Source: Actinomycetota bacterium
GTDB lineage: Bacteria; Actinomycetota; Thermoleophilia; Gaiellales; Gaiellaceae
Direction: 5' to 3'
DNA length: 12,283 bases
NCBI GenBank assembly: GCA_013696185.1
Contig: JACCZA010000042.1
Location: 1 to 12,283, forward strand
Positions 1-6,712 of the stretch are shown piece by piece (position 1 is the first letter of the stretch; each line of letters begins with the position of its first letter). A program made the translations under genes and the position numbers. Under the pieces are notes generated by a model that had not been told where the DNA came from, made no database searches, and saw only the letters and a program-made list of their open reading frames with translations.

Positions 1-855
1 CTCGCGCACGATCTCCCGCGGCGTCAGCGTGGTGCGGTAGGAACGGTGGGCCGACATCGCCTCGATCCCGTCCGCCACCGCCACGATTCGCGCGGCGAGG
101 GGGATCGACTCACCGGCGAGCCCGTCGGGGTAGCCGTGCCCATCCCAGCGCTCGTGGTGGCTGCGCACGATCGGCCGGGCCGCTGCCAGCTCGGCGAGCG
201 GCGCCAGCAGCTGGTCGCCGACCACCGTGTGGGTCCGCATCACCGCGCCCTCCTCGGGCTCGAGCGCACCCGGCTTCAGCAGGATCTGCTCCGGGATGCC
301 GATGTAGCCGACGTCGTGCAGCATCGCGCCCGTCCGCACGGTGGCGACCGCGGCGTCGCGCAGGCCGAGCGCCTCGGCGAGATCGACCGCGATCGAGGCG
401 AGTCGCTCGGAGTGGCCGTTCGAGGTCGGCTTGCGCGTCTCGATCGCGTTCGCGAGCAGGCCGACGAGTGTCGTGTCCGCATGGCCTGGGGGCGCCTCCT
501 GCACGAGGCGTCCGAGCGCCCGGGCTGCAGCGCGGGCGAGCTCCTCCGGGGCGAACGGCTCGGAGACGAGCTCGGGCGGCGGGCTGCCGCTCACGTCGAG
601 CTCCGTCAGCGCGTGCGTCACGAGTACGGCCGGCAGGCCCGGGCGCAGCCGCCGCACGGTCTCGAGCAGGCTGAGCGCCGGCGAGCCGGGCGAGTCCGCC
701 CGACAGACCGCGAGCTCGATCCCCTCGTCCGCCAGCAAGGCGCTCGGCGGCTCGTCGAGGTGCGCGAGGACGATCGGGTAGCCGGCGTCTCGGAGCGAGG
801 TCGCGACGAGGTCGCGGCCGGCAGGATCGTCGCCCATCACGACCACGTAGCTCAC
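1..855 (-). CDS. Pseudo-receiver plus HD-GYP domain protein (C-terminus off window)
   Basis: Reading the minus strand from a GTG at 855 gives 285 codons without a stop to the window edge. Residues 1-115 look like a response-regulator receiver: first strand YVVVMGDD with the acidic pair D9/D10, and Thr80 on the fourth strand. Two key residues are changed: the phosphoacceptor position before DSPG is Arg52 and the expected Lys near EPF is Glu99. Residues about 125-285 form an HD-GYP domain: H148, H180-D181 in MLHDVGYIGIP, H209, H233-H234, and the signature DGHGYPDGL at 238-246. HD-GYP proteins typically hydrolyse cyclic di-GMP; the metal and signature residues visible here look intact, so activity is plausible. 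The start is set by AAGGAAGG just before GTG855; an in-frame stop at 898-900, which is the pdxH stop, limits the 5' end. It is last in the arsR-pdxH run, 42 bases after pdxH. The extreme C-terminus is missing only because the window ends. Confidence 0.88.
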   Translation of the reverse strand, partial: MSYVVVMGDDPAGRDLVATSLRDAGYPIVLAHLDEPPSALLADEGIELAVCRADSPGSPALSLLETVRRLRPGLPAVLVTHALTELDVSGSPPPELVSEPFAPEELARAAARALGRLVQEAPPGHADTTLVGLLANAIETRKPTSNGHSERLASIAVDLAEALGLRDAAVATVRTGAMLHDVGYIGIPEQILLKPGALEPEEGAVMRTHTVVGDQLLAPLAELAAARPIVRSHHERWDGHGYPDGLAGESIPLAARIVAVADGIEAMSAHRSYRTTLTPREIVRE

Positions 856-897
856 CCCTTCCTTGTCGGCAGAAAGGAGCCGGAAGGCAAGCGGTCG

Positions 898-1518
898 TCA
901 GGGCGAGAGCCGCTCGATCGCCCACCCTTCGGCCGCGCGGGTGTAGAGGAAGCGGTCGTGCAGGCGATCGTCGCGGTGCTGCCAGAACTCGTAGGCGACC
1001 GGAGCGAGCCGGAAGCCGCCCCAGCCCGGCGGCAGGGGCACGTCTCGACCGCCGAGTCGGTGCTCGGCCTCCCCCACCGCTGCCTCGAGCTCGCGGCGGG
1101 AGGCGATCGGCTCGCTCTGGCGCGAGGCCCAGGCGCCGAGGCGGCTGCCGCGCGGTCGCGTCGAGAAATAGCGCCCGGACTCCTCACGGCTCACGCGCGC
1201 GACGCCGCCCTCGACTCGTACCTGACGGCCGAGCGGCTCCCAGTAGACGAGGAGCGCCGCCAGGGGGTTCGCCGCCAGCTCGCGCGCCTTGCGTCCGTCG
1301 TAGCTCGTGTAGAAGGCGAAGCCCGCCGCGTCGAAGCCCTTCAGCAGGACCATGCGCACGGACGGGGCCCCGGCGGCCGACGCGGTGGCGAGAGCCGCCG
1401 CCTCCGGCTGGCGGATGCCGGCCGCTCGCGCCTCGTCGAACCAGCGCCGGAACTGCTCGAGTGGCTTCGCAGCGAGCTCGGACCGGCGCAGCGGGCGACT
1501 GTGCGGCGGCTCGCTCAT
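898..1518 (-). CDS. pdxH: Pyridoxamine 5'-phosphate oxidase
   Basis: A 206-residue protein, normal length for PdxH. This FMN enzyme oxidises pyridoxine or pyridoxamine 5'-phosphate to pyridoxal 5'-phosphate, the last step of vitamin B6 synthesis and salvage, in the cytosol. Family hallmarks are visible: RMVLLKGFD at 55-63 (FMN/substrate contact), FYTSYDGRKARELAANP at 69-85, YWEPLGRQVRVEG at 92-104, RGSRLGAWASRQS at 123-135, and near the C-terminus FRLAPVAYEFWQ followed by RLHDR at 185-189, whose Arg and His bind the phosphorylated substrate in the E. coli enzyme. The ATG at 1518 overlaps the arsR stop codon as ATGA, so translation is probably coupled; no strong ribosome binding site is seen. 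Why a B6 gene follows a repressor gene is not evident; co-transcription is inferred from the overlap. Confidence 0.95.
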   Translation of the reverse strand: MSEPPHSRPLRRSELAAKPLEQFRRWFDEARAAGIRQPEAAALATASAAGAPSVRMVLLKGFDAAGFAFYTSYDGRKARELAANPLAALLVYWEPLGRQVRVEGGVARVSREESGRYFSTRPRGSRLGAWASRQSEPIASRRELEAAVGEAEHRLGGRDVPLPPGWGGFRLAPVAYEFWQHRDDRLHDRFLYTRAAEGWAIERLSP

Positions 1519-1937
1519 CTGGGTGAGGATCGTCCCGGGGGCGAGCCCGGCCGGTTGCCGCCGAGGTGGCGGCGCAGACGCTCCAGCCGCTCGTCCCACT
1601 GTGCCCCGACGGTGACGAGCCAGGCCAGAGCCCCGCCGAGCGGCTCGGGGGTGAGGCGGTAGCGCACCTCTCGGCCGTTCCGCTCGGCCTCGACGAGTCC
1701 CGCGGCGCGGAGGGCGCTCAGGTGCTTCGCGACCGCCTGCCGCGTCACCGGCAGCCCGGCGGCGAGCTCGGTCGCCGTGGCGCCGGCCCGCTCGGAGAGC
1801 TCTGCGACGAGGTGCCGGCGCGTGGGATCGGCCAGAGCCTCGAAGATCTCGCCCGCCGGCTCGGGATCCGGCCCTACGGTCGTACGATCCGGCCGAGGCG
1901 CGGGAGGGCGGCCAGGAGCTCGAGCCCCCAGCTCCAT
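1515..1937 (-). CDS. ArsR-family winged-helix repressor
   Basis: 140 residues. The core at about 28-126 is a classic ArsR winged helix: EIFEALADPTRRHLVAEL (30-47), the recognition region ATELAAGLPVTRQAVAKHLS (55-74), then the wing with ERNGREVRYRLT. There is no cysteine anywhere, so it is not a thiolate metal sensor of the ArsR/SmtB kind; it fits the ArsR group paired with AHSA1/SRPBCC proteins, whose ligands are mostly unknown. The only usable start is ATG1937, which lies 64 bases inside the upstream AHSA1 gene; no GTG or TTG occurs between it and the domain. The first 27 residues, rich in Arg and Pro, are therefore an extension created by the overlap. The stop overlaps the pdxH start. It probably binds the paired inverted repeats at 2315-2365 and represses its own operon, and possibly clpP. 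Confidence 0.9.
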   Translation of the reverse strand: MELGARAPGRPPAPRPDRTTVGPDPEPAGEIFEALADPTRRHLVAELSERAGATATELAAGLPVTRQAVAKHLSALRAAGLVEAERNGREVRYRLTPEPLGGALAWLVTVGAQWDERLERLRRHLGGNRPGSPPGRSSPR

Positions 1938-2296
1938 TCACCGACGAAGGCGCCCGCAGCCGCCGATGCCTCGAGGCCGCTGCCCGGCGCCGACTCGACG
2001 ACGGTGACCTTCGTCCCGACCGAGGTCTCCTCGAGCGTGATGCCGACCGTCGTCGCTCCGGCCGCCTCGCCGTCCTCGCACCAGCGGAAGCCGATGTAGC
2101 GCTCGGGCTCGACGCGCTCGACGATCGCGTGGCGCACCGTGCCGTCGTCCCAGCGGAAGGCACCCCTGCCGCCCGGCCGCGGATCGAGCTCCGCCTCGTT
2201 GGCGAACCACTCGGCGAGCTGCTCGTCCTCGGTGAGGGCGGCCCAGACGGTCTCGACGGGAGCGGTGAAGACTGTCTCGCGGCAGATTCCGGGCAT
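1874..2296 (-). CDS. AHSA1-like SRPBCC-domain protein
   Basis: 140 residues, a single SRPBCC (START/Bet v 1-like) domain of the AHSA1 subfamily, named after the Hsp90 ATPase activator Aha1. Visible hallmarks are ETVFTAPVETVWAALTEDEQ near the N-terminus, LAEWF at 27-31, a basic/Gly stretch before FRWDDG (47-52), VERVEPERYIGFRW (59-72) and the late strand GTKVTVVES. The fold holds hydrophobic ligands in a cavity; bacterial members next to ArsR genes have mostly no assigned function. The start is ATG2296, chosen because GAGGAGG sits about five bases upstream; a longer frame exists but starts inside the operator region. It is the first gene of the minus-strand operon and overlaps arsR by 64 bases. 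A small-molecule-binding role linked to the repressor is inference only. Confidence 0.87.
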   Translation of the reverse strand: MPGICRETVFTAPVETVWAALTEDEQLAEWFANEAELDPRPGGRGAFRWDDGTVRHAIVERVEPERYIGFRWCEDGEAAGATTVGITLEETSVGTKVTVVESAPGSGLEASAAAGAFVGEWSWGLELLAALPRLGRIVRP

Positions 2297-2314
2297 CGGC
2301 TCCTCCTCGTTCGA

Positions 2315-2336
2315 CGCGCAACCGCATGGTTGCACT
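2315..2336. promoter_or_regulatory. Putative ArsR operator, copy 1
   Basis: Contains the perfect inverted repeat GCAACC-GCAT-GGTTGC at 2318-2333. The full 22-base unit shares its outer eight bases on each side (CGCGCAAC and GTTGCACT) with the copy at 2344-2365. It lies 18 bases upstream of the AHSA1 start and, on the other strand, within the -35/-10 spacer of the presumed clpP promoter. Binding by the neighbouring ArsR protein is inferred from symmetry, duplication and position. Confidence 0.62.
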
Positions 2337-2341
2337 ATGAT
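2336..2341 (+). promoter_or_regulatory. Putative -10 element for clpP
   Basis: TATGAT differs from the consensus TATAAT at one base and lies 45 bases before the clpP ATG. It sits in the gap between the two inverted repeats, so a start site near 2348 would fall inside the second operator. No convincing -35 hexamer is visible at 17-base spacing, which would suit an actinobacterial or activator-dependent promoter. A repressor on either repeat would be expected to block it. Confidence 0.45.
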
Positions 2342-2343
2342 CT

Positions 2344-2365
2344 CGCGCAACTAAGCGGTTGCACT
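2344..2365. promoter_or_regulatory. Putative ArsR operator, copy 2
   Basis: Inverted repeat GCAAC-TAAGCG-GTTGC at 2347-2362. Over 22 bases it matches the first copy at 17 positions, all differences being in the central six bases, which is the pattern expected for protein half-sites with a tolerant spacer. Copy centres are 29 bases apart, just under three helical turns. It lies between the presumed clpP -10 element and the clpP ribosome binding site. Confidence 0.62.
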
Positions 2366-2385
2366 CTAGCGAGGGAGGTCGAGGC

Positions 2386-3006
2386 ATGCAGCAGCTCGTC
2401 CCGATGGTGGTGGACTCCGACGGCAGGGCCGAGCGGGCGTACGACATCTACTCCCGCCTGCTGAAGGAGCGGATCGTCTTCCTCGGCACGCCGGTCGAGG
2501 ACGAGGTCGCGAACGTGATCGCTGCCCAGCTCCTCTTTCTCGAGGCCGACGACCCGGACCGGGACATCGACCTCTACGTCAACTCGCCCGGGGGCTCGGC
2601 TTACGCGGGCATGGCGATCTACGACACGATGCAGTTCATCCGGCCGGACGTCCGCACGATCTGCCTCGGCATGGGCATGTCTGCCGGGGCGATGATCCTC
2701 TGCGGCGGCGCCCCGGGGAAGCGCTTCGCACTGCCGAACGCGAAGGTGATGATCCACCAGGGCTCCGGCGGCTTTCGCGGCTCGCCGGCGGACATCCAGA
2801 TCGCGGCGAAGGAGATCCTGGAGATGACGCGCAGGATGGCCGAGATCATCTCCAGGCACTCCGGGCAGAGCGTCGAGCAGGTGATGGCGGACATCGACCG
2901 CGACCGCTTCATGACGCCCGAGGAGGCGTGCGCCTACGGGCTGATCGACGAGATCATCTCGGCCCGCCGGCTGCCGGGCGAGAGCAACGGAGGGAGCCAG
3001 GCGTAA
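2386..3006 (+). CDS. clpP: ATP-dependent Clp protease proteolytic subunit
   Basis: 206 residues. ClpP is the serine peptidase of the Clp machine: fourteen subunits form a barrel that works with ClpX or ClpC unfoldases to degrade tagged or damaged cytosolic proteins. The catalytic triad is intact: Ser99 in [11 protein letters not shown], His124 in VMIHQ, Asp173 in DIDRDRF; the spacings (25 and 49) equal those of the E. coli enzyme. The start LVPMVV followed by [18 protein letters not shown] is typical of ClpP. ATG2386 is chosen because GGGAGG lies about seven bases upstream and the family N-terminus fits; a longer frame from 2359 would begin inside the operator. No clpX or second clpP is in the window, although actinobacteria usually carry paired clpP genes with clpX. 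It instead heads a run with an MBL-like protein, an AidB homologue and an FAD oxidoreductase. Confidence 0.96.
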   Translation: MQQLVPMVVDSDGRAERAYDIYSRLLKERIVFLGTPVEDEVANVIAAQLLFLEADDPDRDIDLYVNSPGGSAYAGMAIYDTMQFIRPDVRTICLGMGMSAGAMILCGGAPGKRFALPNAKVMIHQGSGGFRGSPADIQIAAKEILEMTRRMAEIISRHSGQSVEQVMADIDRDRFMTPEEACAYGLIDEIISARRLPGESNGGSQA

Positions 3007-3034
3007 AGCGGCCGGGCCCGGGTAAGCGCAGTGG

Positions 3035-3655
3035 ATGGAGATGCGGCTCTGCGATCGGTTCGAAGGAGGCCTGGGCTGGATCGTCGGGGCCGGGATCCCC
3101 CGCGCCGCCCACGCGCTCGCCGTGGACGGAGGCGTCTGGCTGGTCGACCCCGTCGACGCGCCGGGCCTCGACGAGGAGGTGCGCGCGCTCGGCGAGCCGC
3201 GCGGCGTCGTCCAGTTGCTCGACCGGCACGGCCGCGACTGCGCCGTACTTGCCACGCGCTACGGCGTCCCGCACCTCCGGGTCCCCTTCGCCGGTATCCC
3301 CGGGGCGCCCTTCGAGGTGCTGCGAGTCGTCGACGTGCCCCGCTGGCGCGAGGCGGCGCTCTGGTGGCCGGAGCCGCGTGTGCTCGTCGTCGCAGACGCT
3401 CTCGGCACCCTGCCGTACTTCCTCGTCTCGGGCGAGACGCTCGGCGTGCATCCCCTCCTGCGCCTGACGCCGCCACGCGTGCTCGCGCCCCTGGAGCCCG
3501 AGCACGTCCTCTGTGGCCACGGCGAGGGTCTCCACGGCTCCGCAGTCGCTGCGGCGCTTCGCGACACGCTCGGCGGCTCCCGGCGGAGAGCGCCCGCGGC
3601 GTACCTCTCCGCGCTGCGGGCGGTGCTGAAGTCGGCTCGCGGCCGTGCCGACTGA
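3035..3655 (+). CDS. Degenerate metallo-beta-lactamase-fold protein
   Basis: 206 residues, no signal peptide or membrane segment. The pattern suggests a cut-down metallo-beta-lactamase fold: an early strand pair GGVWLVDPVD (32-41), a ligand loop LLDRHGRDCA (61-70) where HxHxDH would be expected, a GDxL-like turn VVADALG (118-124) and a final CGHGEGLHG loop (160-168). The first motif keeps only one His (H65) and Asp68, so two-metal chemistry is doubtful; Asp121 and His162 could serve as remaining ligands. The start is ATG3035; an ATG two codons later is equally possible and neither has a strong ribosome binding site. It follows clpP by 28 bases and ends three bases before the AidB homologue. 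The fold assignment is by eye and moderate; the function is unknown. Confidence 0.7.
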   Translation: MEMRLCDRFEGGLGWIVGAGIPRAAHALAVDGGVWLVDPVDAPGLDEEVRALGEPRGVVQLLDRHGRDCAVLATRYGVPHLRVPFAGIPGAPFEVLRVVDVPRWREAALWWPEPRVLVVADALGTLPYFLVSGETLGVHPLLRLTPPRVLAPLEPEHVLCGHGEGLHGSAVAAALRDTLGGSRRRAPAAYLSALRAVLKSARGRAD

Positions 3656-3658
3656 GCC

Positions 3659-5305
3659 GTGGCGGCGAGCGACGGCCTGAATCAGGCGCCTCCGCTCGAG
3701 GCGTACGACCTCTACGCCGAGAACCTGCCGCTCGCTGAGGCCCTCCGACGGGAGGGCGGTGCCTGGGCCGAGACCGCGGCGAGCGCCTTCGGCTCCCTGC
3801 TCGGCGACGAGGCGCTCGCGTGGGGCGTCGAGGCGAATCGCAACCCGCCCGTGCTGCGGGCGCTCGACCGCTCCGGCCGACGGCTGGACGAGGTCGAGTT
3901 CCACCCGGCCTGGCACCGCCTGCTCGCACTCGGGGTCGAGCACGGGCTGCACGCCCTGCCCTGGCGGCAACCCGGTCCGGGCGCCCACGTCGCCCGTGCG
4001 GCGCTCTTCACGATGCTCGCCGGGGTCGAGGCCGGTGTCGGCTGCCCGCTCTCGATGACGTACGCGGCCGTGCCCGCCTTGCGCGCCACGGCCGATCTCG
4101 CCGCCGAGTGGGAGCCGCTCCTGACCGCGTCCGACTACGACCCGCGCCCGGTGCCGGCCGGCGAGAAGGCGGGCGCGCTCTGCGGCATGGGCATGACCGA
4201 GCGGCAGGGCGGCTCCGACGTGCGCGCCAACCTGACCTCGGCGACGCCGCTCCGGGGCGGGGAGTACGTGCTCGAGGGGCACAAGTGGTTCTGCTCGGCG
4301 CCCATGTGCGACGCGTTCCTCGTGCTCGCGCAGGCGCCCCCGGGCCTCTCGTGCTTCCTGCTGCCGCGAATCCTCCCGGACGGGGCGCGTAACGGCGTCC
4401 ACCTCGTGCGCCTGAAGGACAAGCTCGGAAACCGATCGAACGCCTCGGCCGAGATCGAGCTCCACGGCGCCCTGGCGCGGCTCGTCGGTGAGGAGGGTCG
4501 CGGCGTGCAGGCGATCGCCGAGATGATCAACCACACGCGCCTCGACTGCGTGCTCGGGACGGCCGGCCTGATGCGCGCGGCGGTCGCCGAGGCGACCCAC
4601 TACGCGGCACACCGCACGAGCTTCGGCCGTCGGGTGATCGACCACCCGCTCCAGCGGAACGTGCTCGCCGACCTCTGCCTCGAGTCGGAGGCGGCGACGG
4701 CGACGGCCATGCGCCTCGCCAGGGCCTACGACGAGGCCGCGCTCGACGAGGCGCAGGCGCACTTCAGGCGCCTCGCCACGGCGGTCGCGAAGTACTGGGT
4801 CTGCAAGCGCGGGCCCGCCCTCACGGCGGAGGCGCTCGAATGCCTCGGCGGCAACGGCTTCGTCGAGGACTTCGGCGTCGCCCGGCTGTACCGGGAGAGC
4901 CCGCTCAACTCGATCTGGGAGGGGACCGGCAACGTCAACTGCCTCGACGTGCTGCGCATCCTCGCGAAGACGCCCGCCGCGCGCGAGGCGTTCCTCGCCG
5001 AGCTCGCGCTCTCCGCCGGCGGCGACGAGCGGCTCGACCGCTTCGTCTCGGGCCTCGCCGGCGCGCTCGCTCGACCCGACGAAGGCTCGGCCCGCCGGCT
5101 CGTGGGGGCGCTGGCGCTCGCGCTGCAGGGCTCCCTCCTCGTCCGCCACGCCCCTGCGGCCGTGGCCGATGCCTTCTGCGCCTCGCGCCTCTCGGGCGAC
5201 GGAGGCCTCGCGTTCGGGACGCTCCCCGCGGGGCTCGAGCTCGAGGCGATCGTCGAGCGCCACCGCCCGCACGCGCGCGCCGAAGCGGGCGCGCGGGCGG
5301 GGTAG
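3659..5305 (+). CDS. aidB: AidB-like acyl-CoA dehydrogenase family protein
   Basis: 548 residues, close to the 541 of E. coli AidB, and recognisably similar along its length. N-terminal NPPVLRALDRSGRRLDEVEFHPAW (62-85) is the AidB-specific segment; then GMGMTERQGGSDV (176-188), GHKWFCSAP (207-215), RLKDKLGNRSNAS (251-263, the hallmark DKxGxRSNAS form) and ECLGGNGFVEDF followed by RLYRESPLNSIWEGTGN near 390-425, all flavin or substrate contacts. AidB is an FAD protein that binds DNA in E. coli and is induced in the adaptive response to alkylation; its protective chemistry is unsettled, and its dehydrogenase activity is weak. The start is GTG3659, three bases after the preceding stop, so translation is probably coupled. 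No Ada gene lies nearby. Many actinobacterial homologues are simply annotated acyl-CoA dehydrogenase, and a metabolic role is possible. Confidence 0.9.
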   Translation: MAASDGLNQAPPLEAYDLYAENLPLAEALRREGGAWAETAASAFGSLLGDEALAWGVEANRNPPVLRALDRSGRRLDEVEFHPAWHRLLALGVEHGLHALPWRQPGPGAHVARAALFTMLAGVEAGVGCPLSMTYAAVPALRATADLAAEWEPLLTASDYDPRPVPAGEKAGALCGMGMTERQGGSDVRANLTSATPLRGGEYVLEGHKWFCSAPMCDAFLVLAQAPPGLSCFLLPRILPDGARNGVHLVRLKDKLGNRSNASAEIELHGALARLVGEEGRGVQAIAEMINHTRLDCVLGTAGLMRAAVAEATHYAAHRTSFGRRVIDHPLQRNVLADLCLESEAATATAMRLARAYDEAALDEAQAHFRRLATAVAKYWVCKRGPALTAEALECLGGNGFVEDFGVARLYRESPLNSIWEGTGNVNCLDVLRILAKTPAAREAFLAELALSAGGDERLDRFVSGLAGALARPDEGSARRLVGALALALQGSLLVRHAPAAVADAFCASRLSGDGGLAFGTLPAGLELEAIVERHRPHARAEAGARAG

Positions 5306-5315
5306 CCTGTCCGTC

Positions 5316-6689
5316 GTGGCGACTCTCGATGCCGAGCTCGTCCGCCTGATCGGCGACGAGCGGCGCGTGAGCACGAGCCAGTCGGTGCTCGAGCAGCACG
5401 GCGGCGACCTCACCGCCCACGCGGCACGCTCGCCGGAGGCCGTCGTCTTTCCCGAGACGACGGAGGAGGTCGCGTCCGTCCTGCGCTGGTGCGGCGCGGA
5501 GGGCGTCCCGGTCGTGCCCTTCGGCGCGGGCAGCAGCCTCGAGGGACACGTGATCCCCGTCTCGGGCGGGATCACGCTCGACCTGACGCGCATGGACCGC
5601 GTCCTCGAGCTACGGCCCGAGGACTTGACGGCGACGGTGCAACCCGGGGTGATGCGCAGCGCGCTCAACCTGGCGGCGGGGCGGCACGGCCTGTTCTTCC
5701 CGGTCGACCCCGGCGCCGACGCGTCGCTCGGCGGCATGGCCGCGACGAATGCGAGCGGCACGACGACCGTGCGCTACGGAGGCATGCGCGCGCAGGTGCT
5801 CGCGCTCGAGGTCGTGCTCGCCGACGGCTCGACGATCAGGACGGGCAGCCGGGCGACCAAGTCCTCGGCCGGCTACCACCTGAGCGGGCTCTTCGTCGGC
5901 TCGGAGGGAACGCTCGGCGTGATCACGGAGCTGACGCTCCGGCTCTACGGCATCCCCGAGCACACGGTGGCCGCGCGCGCGGTCTTCCCCGAGCTCGACG
6001 CGGCCTGCAGGACCGCCGTCGCGCTCGTCGGCGCCGGCGTCGCGGTCTCCCGGGTCGAGCTCGTCGACGCGAGCACGATCGCGGCGGTCAACGCGTACAA
6101 GGGCACGAGCTACGACGAGGAGCCGAGCCTGTTCCTCGAGGTCAGCGGCAGCGAGACGGCTGTCGCCGGCGAGCTCGAGGCGGCACGGGAGCTGGCCGAG
6201 GGGGAGGGCTGCACGGTGTTCGCCGCCGAGCGCGACCCGACCGCCCGCGCGCGCCTCTGGGAGGCCCGCCACCACGCGCTCTTCGCCTTCCTCGCCCGCT
6301 CCCCCGGCAAGCGGCACCGGGCGACCGACGTCTGCGTGCCCGTCTCCGAGCTGCCCGCCGCGATCCGCTTCGCGCGGGCGACGGTCGAGGAGCTCGGGCT
6401 CGAGGCGGCGATCATCGCGCACGCAGGCGACGGTAACTACCACGTCGCCTCGCTCCTCGACGTCGACGACCCGGCCGAGGTCGCAGCGGTGCAGCGGCTG
6501 GGCGAGCTGGTCGTCGAGGACGCGCTAGCCCGTGGCGGCACCTGCACCGGCGAGCACGGCATCGGGCTCGGCAAGATTGGCTACCTCGAGCGCGAGCACG
6601 GCGATCTGATCCCGCTCATGCGCGGCATCAAGCAGCTGCTCGACCCGCAGGGAATCCTCAACCCGGGGAAGATCCTGCCGGCGGCGTAG
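5316..6689 (+). CDS. FAD-linked D-lactate dehydrogenase / GlcD-type oxidase
   Basis: 457 residues, the usual size for the D-lactate dehydrogenase (cytochrome)/GlcD group of the VAO/PCMH flavoprotein family. FAD-binding half: VVPFGAGSSLEGHV (66-79), DLTATVQPGV (103-112), FFPVDPGADASLGGMAATN (127-145), SSAGYHLSGLFVGSEGTLGVITELTLRLYGIP (about 183-213). Catalytic half: HAGDGNYH near 381, supplying the histidine that takes the substrate proton, and CTGEHGIGLGK near the C-terminus. Such enzymes oxidise D-2-hydroxy acids (lactate, glycolate, 2-hydroxyglutarate) and pass electrons to the respiratory chain. The motifs match D-lactate dehydrogenase best, but the exact substrate cannot be read from sequence. 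The start is GTG5316, ten bases after the AidB stop; earlier in-frame codons lie inside that gene. Last gene of the clpP run, followed by a hairpin. Confidence 0.9.
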   Translation: MATLDAELVRLIGDERRVSTSQSVLEQHGGDLTAHAARSPEAVVFPETTEEVASVLRWCGAEGVPVVPFGAGSSLEGHVIPVSGGITLDLTRMDRVLELRPEDLTATVQPGVMRSALNLAAGRHGLFFPVDPGADASLGGMAATNASGTTTVRYGGMRAQVLALEVVLADGSTIRTGSRATKSSAGYHLSGLFVGSEGTLGVITELTLRLYGIPEHTVAARAVFPELDAACRTAVALVGAGVAVSRVELVDASTIAAVNAYKGTSYDEEPSLFLEVSGSETAVAGELEAARELAEGEGCTVFAAERDPTARARLWEARHHALFAFLARSPGKRHRATDVCVPVSELPAAIRFARATVEELGLEAAIIAHAGDGNYHVASLLDVDDPAEVAAVQRLGELVVEDALARGGTCTGEHGIGLGKIGYLEREHGDLIPLMRGIKQLLDPQGILNPGKILPAA

Positions 6690-6711
6690 CGCCCGCCGAG
6701 GGCGCGGGCGC
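6689..6711. terminator. Possible bidirectional terminator hairpin
   Basis: GCGCCCGC (6689-6696) pairs perfectly with GCGGGCGC (6704-6711) around a seven-base loop, in the 23-base gap between the plus-strand FAD oxidase stop and the minus-strand kinase-remnant stop. There is no T-run on either side, so intrinsic termination would be weak; in GC-rich actinobacteria such stems often still act. Confidence 0.35.
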
Positions 6712-6712
6712 C

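Noticed and set aside
46..1662. 538-codon open frame on the plus strand across the left operon
   Set aside because: Arg-rich shadow opposite the HD-GYP protein, pdxH and arsR, which are supported by catalytic motifs and start/stop overlaps.
2359..2385. Longer clpP start (TTG at 2359)
   Set aside because: It would begin inside the second operator and add residues absent from ClpP; ATG2386 has a GGGAGG ribosome site at good spacing.
2954..5761. 935-codon open frame on the minus strand antisense to the MBL-like, aidB and FAD oxidase genes
   Set aside because: No recognisable motif and low-complexity composition; the plus strand carries three proteins with strong family signatures.
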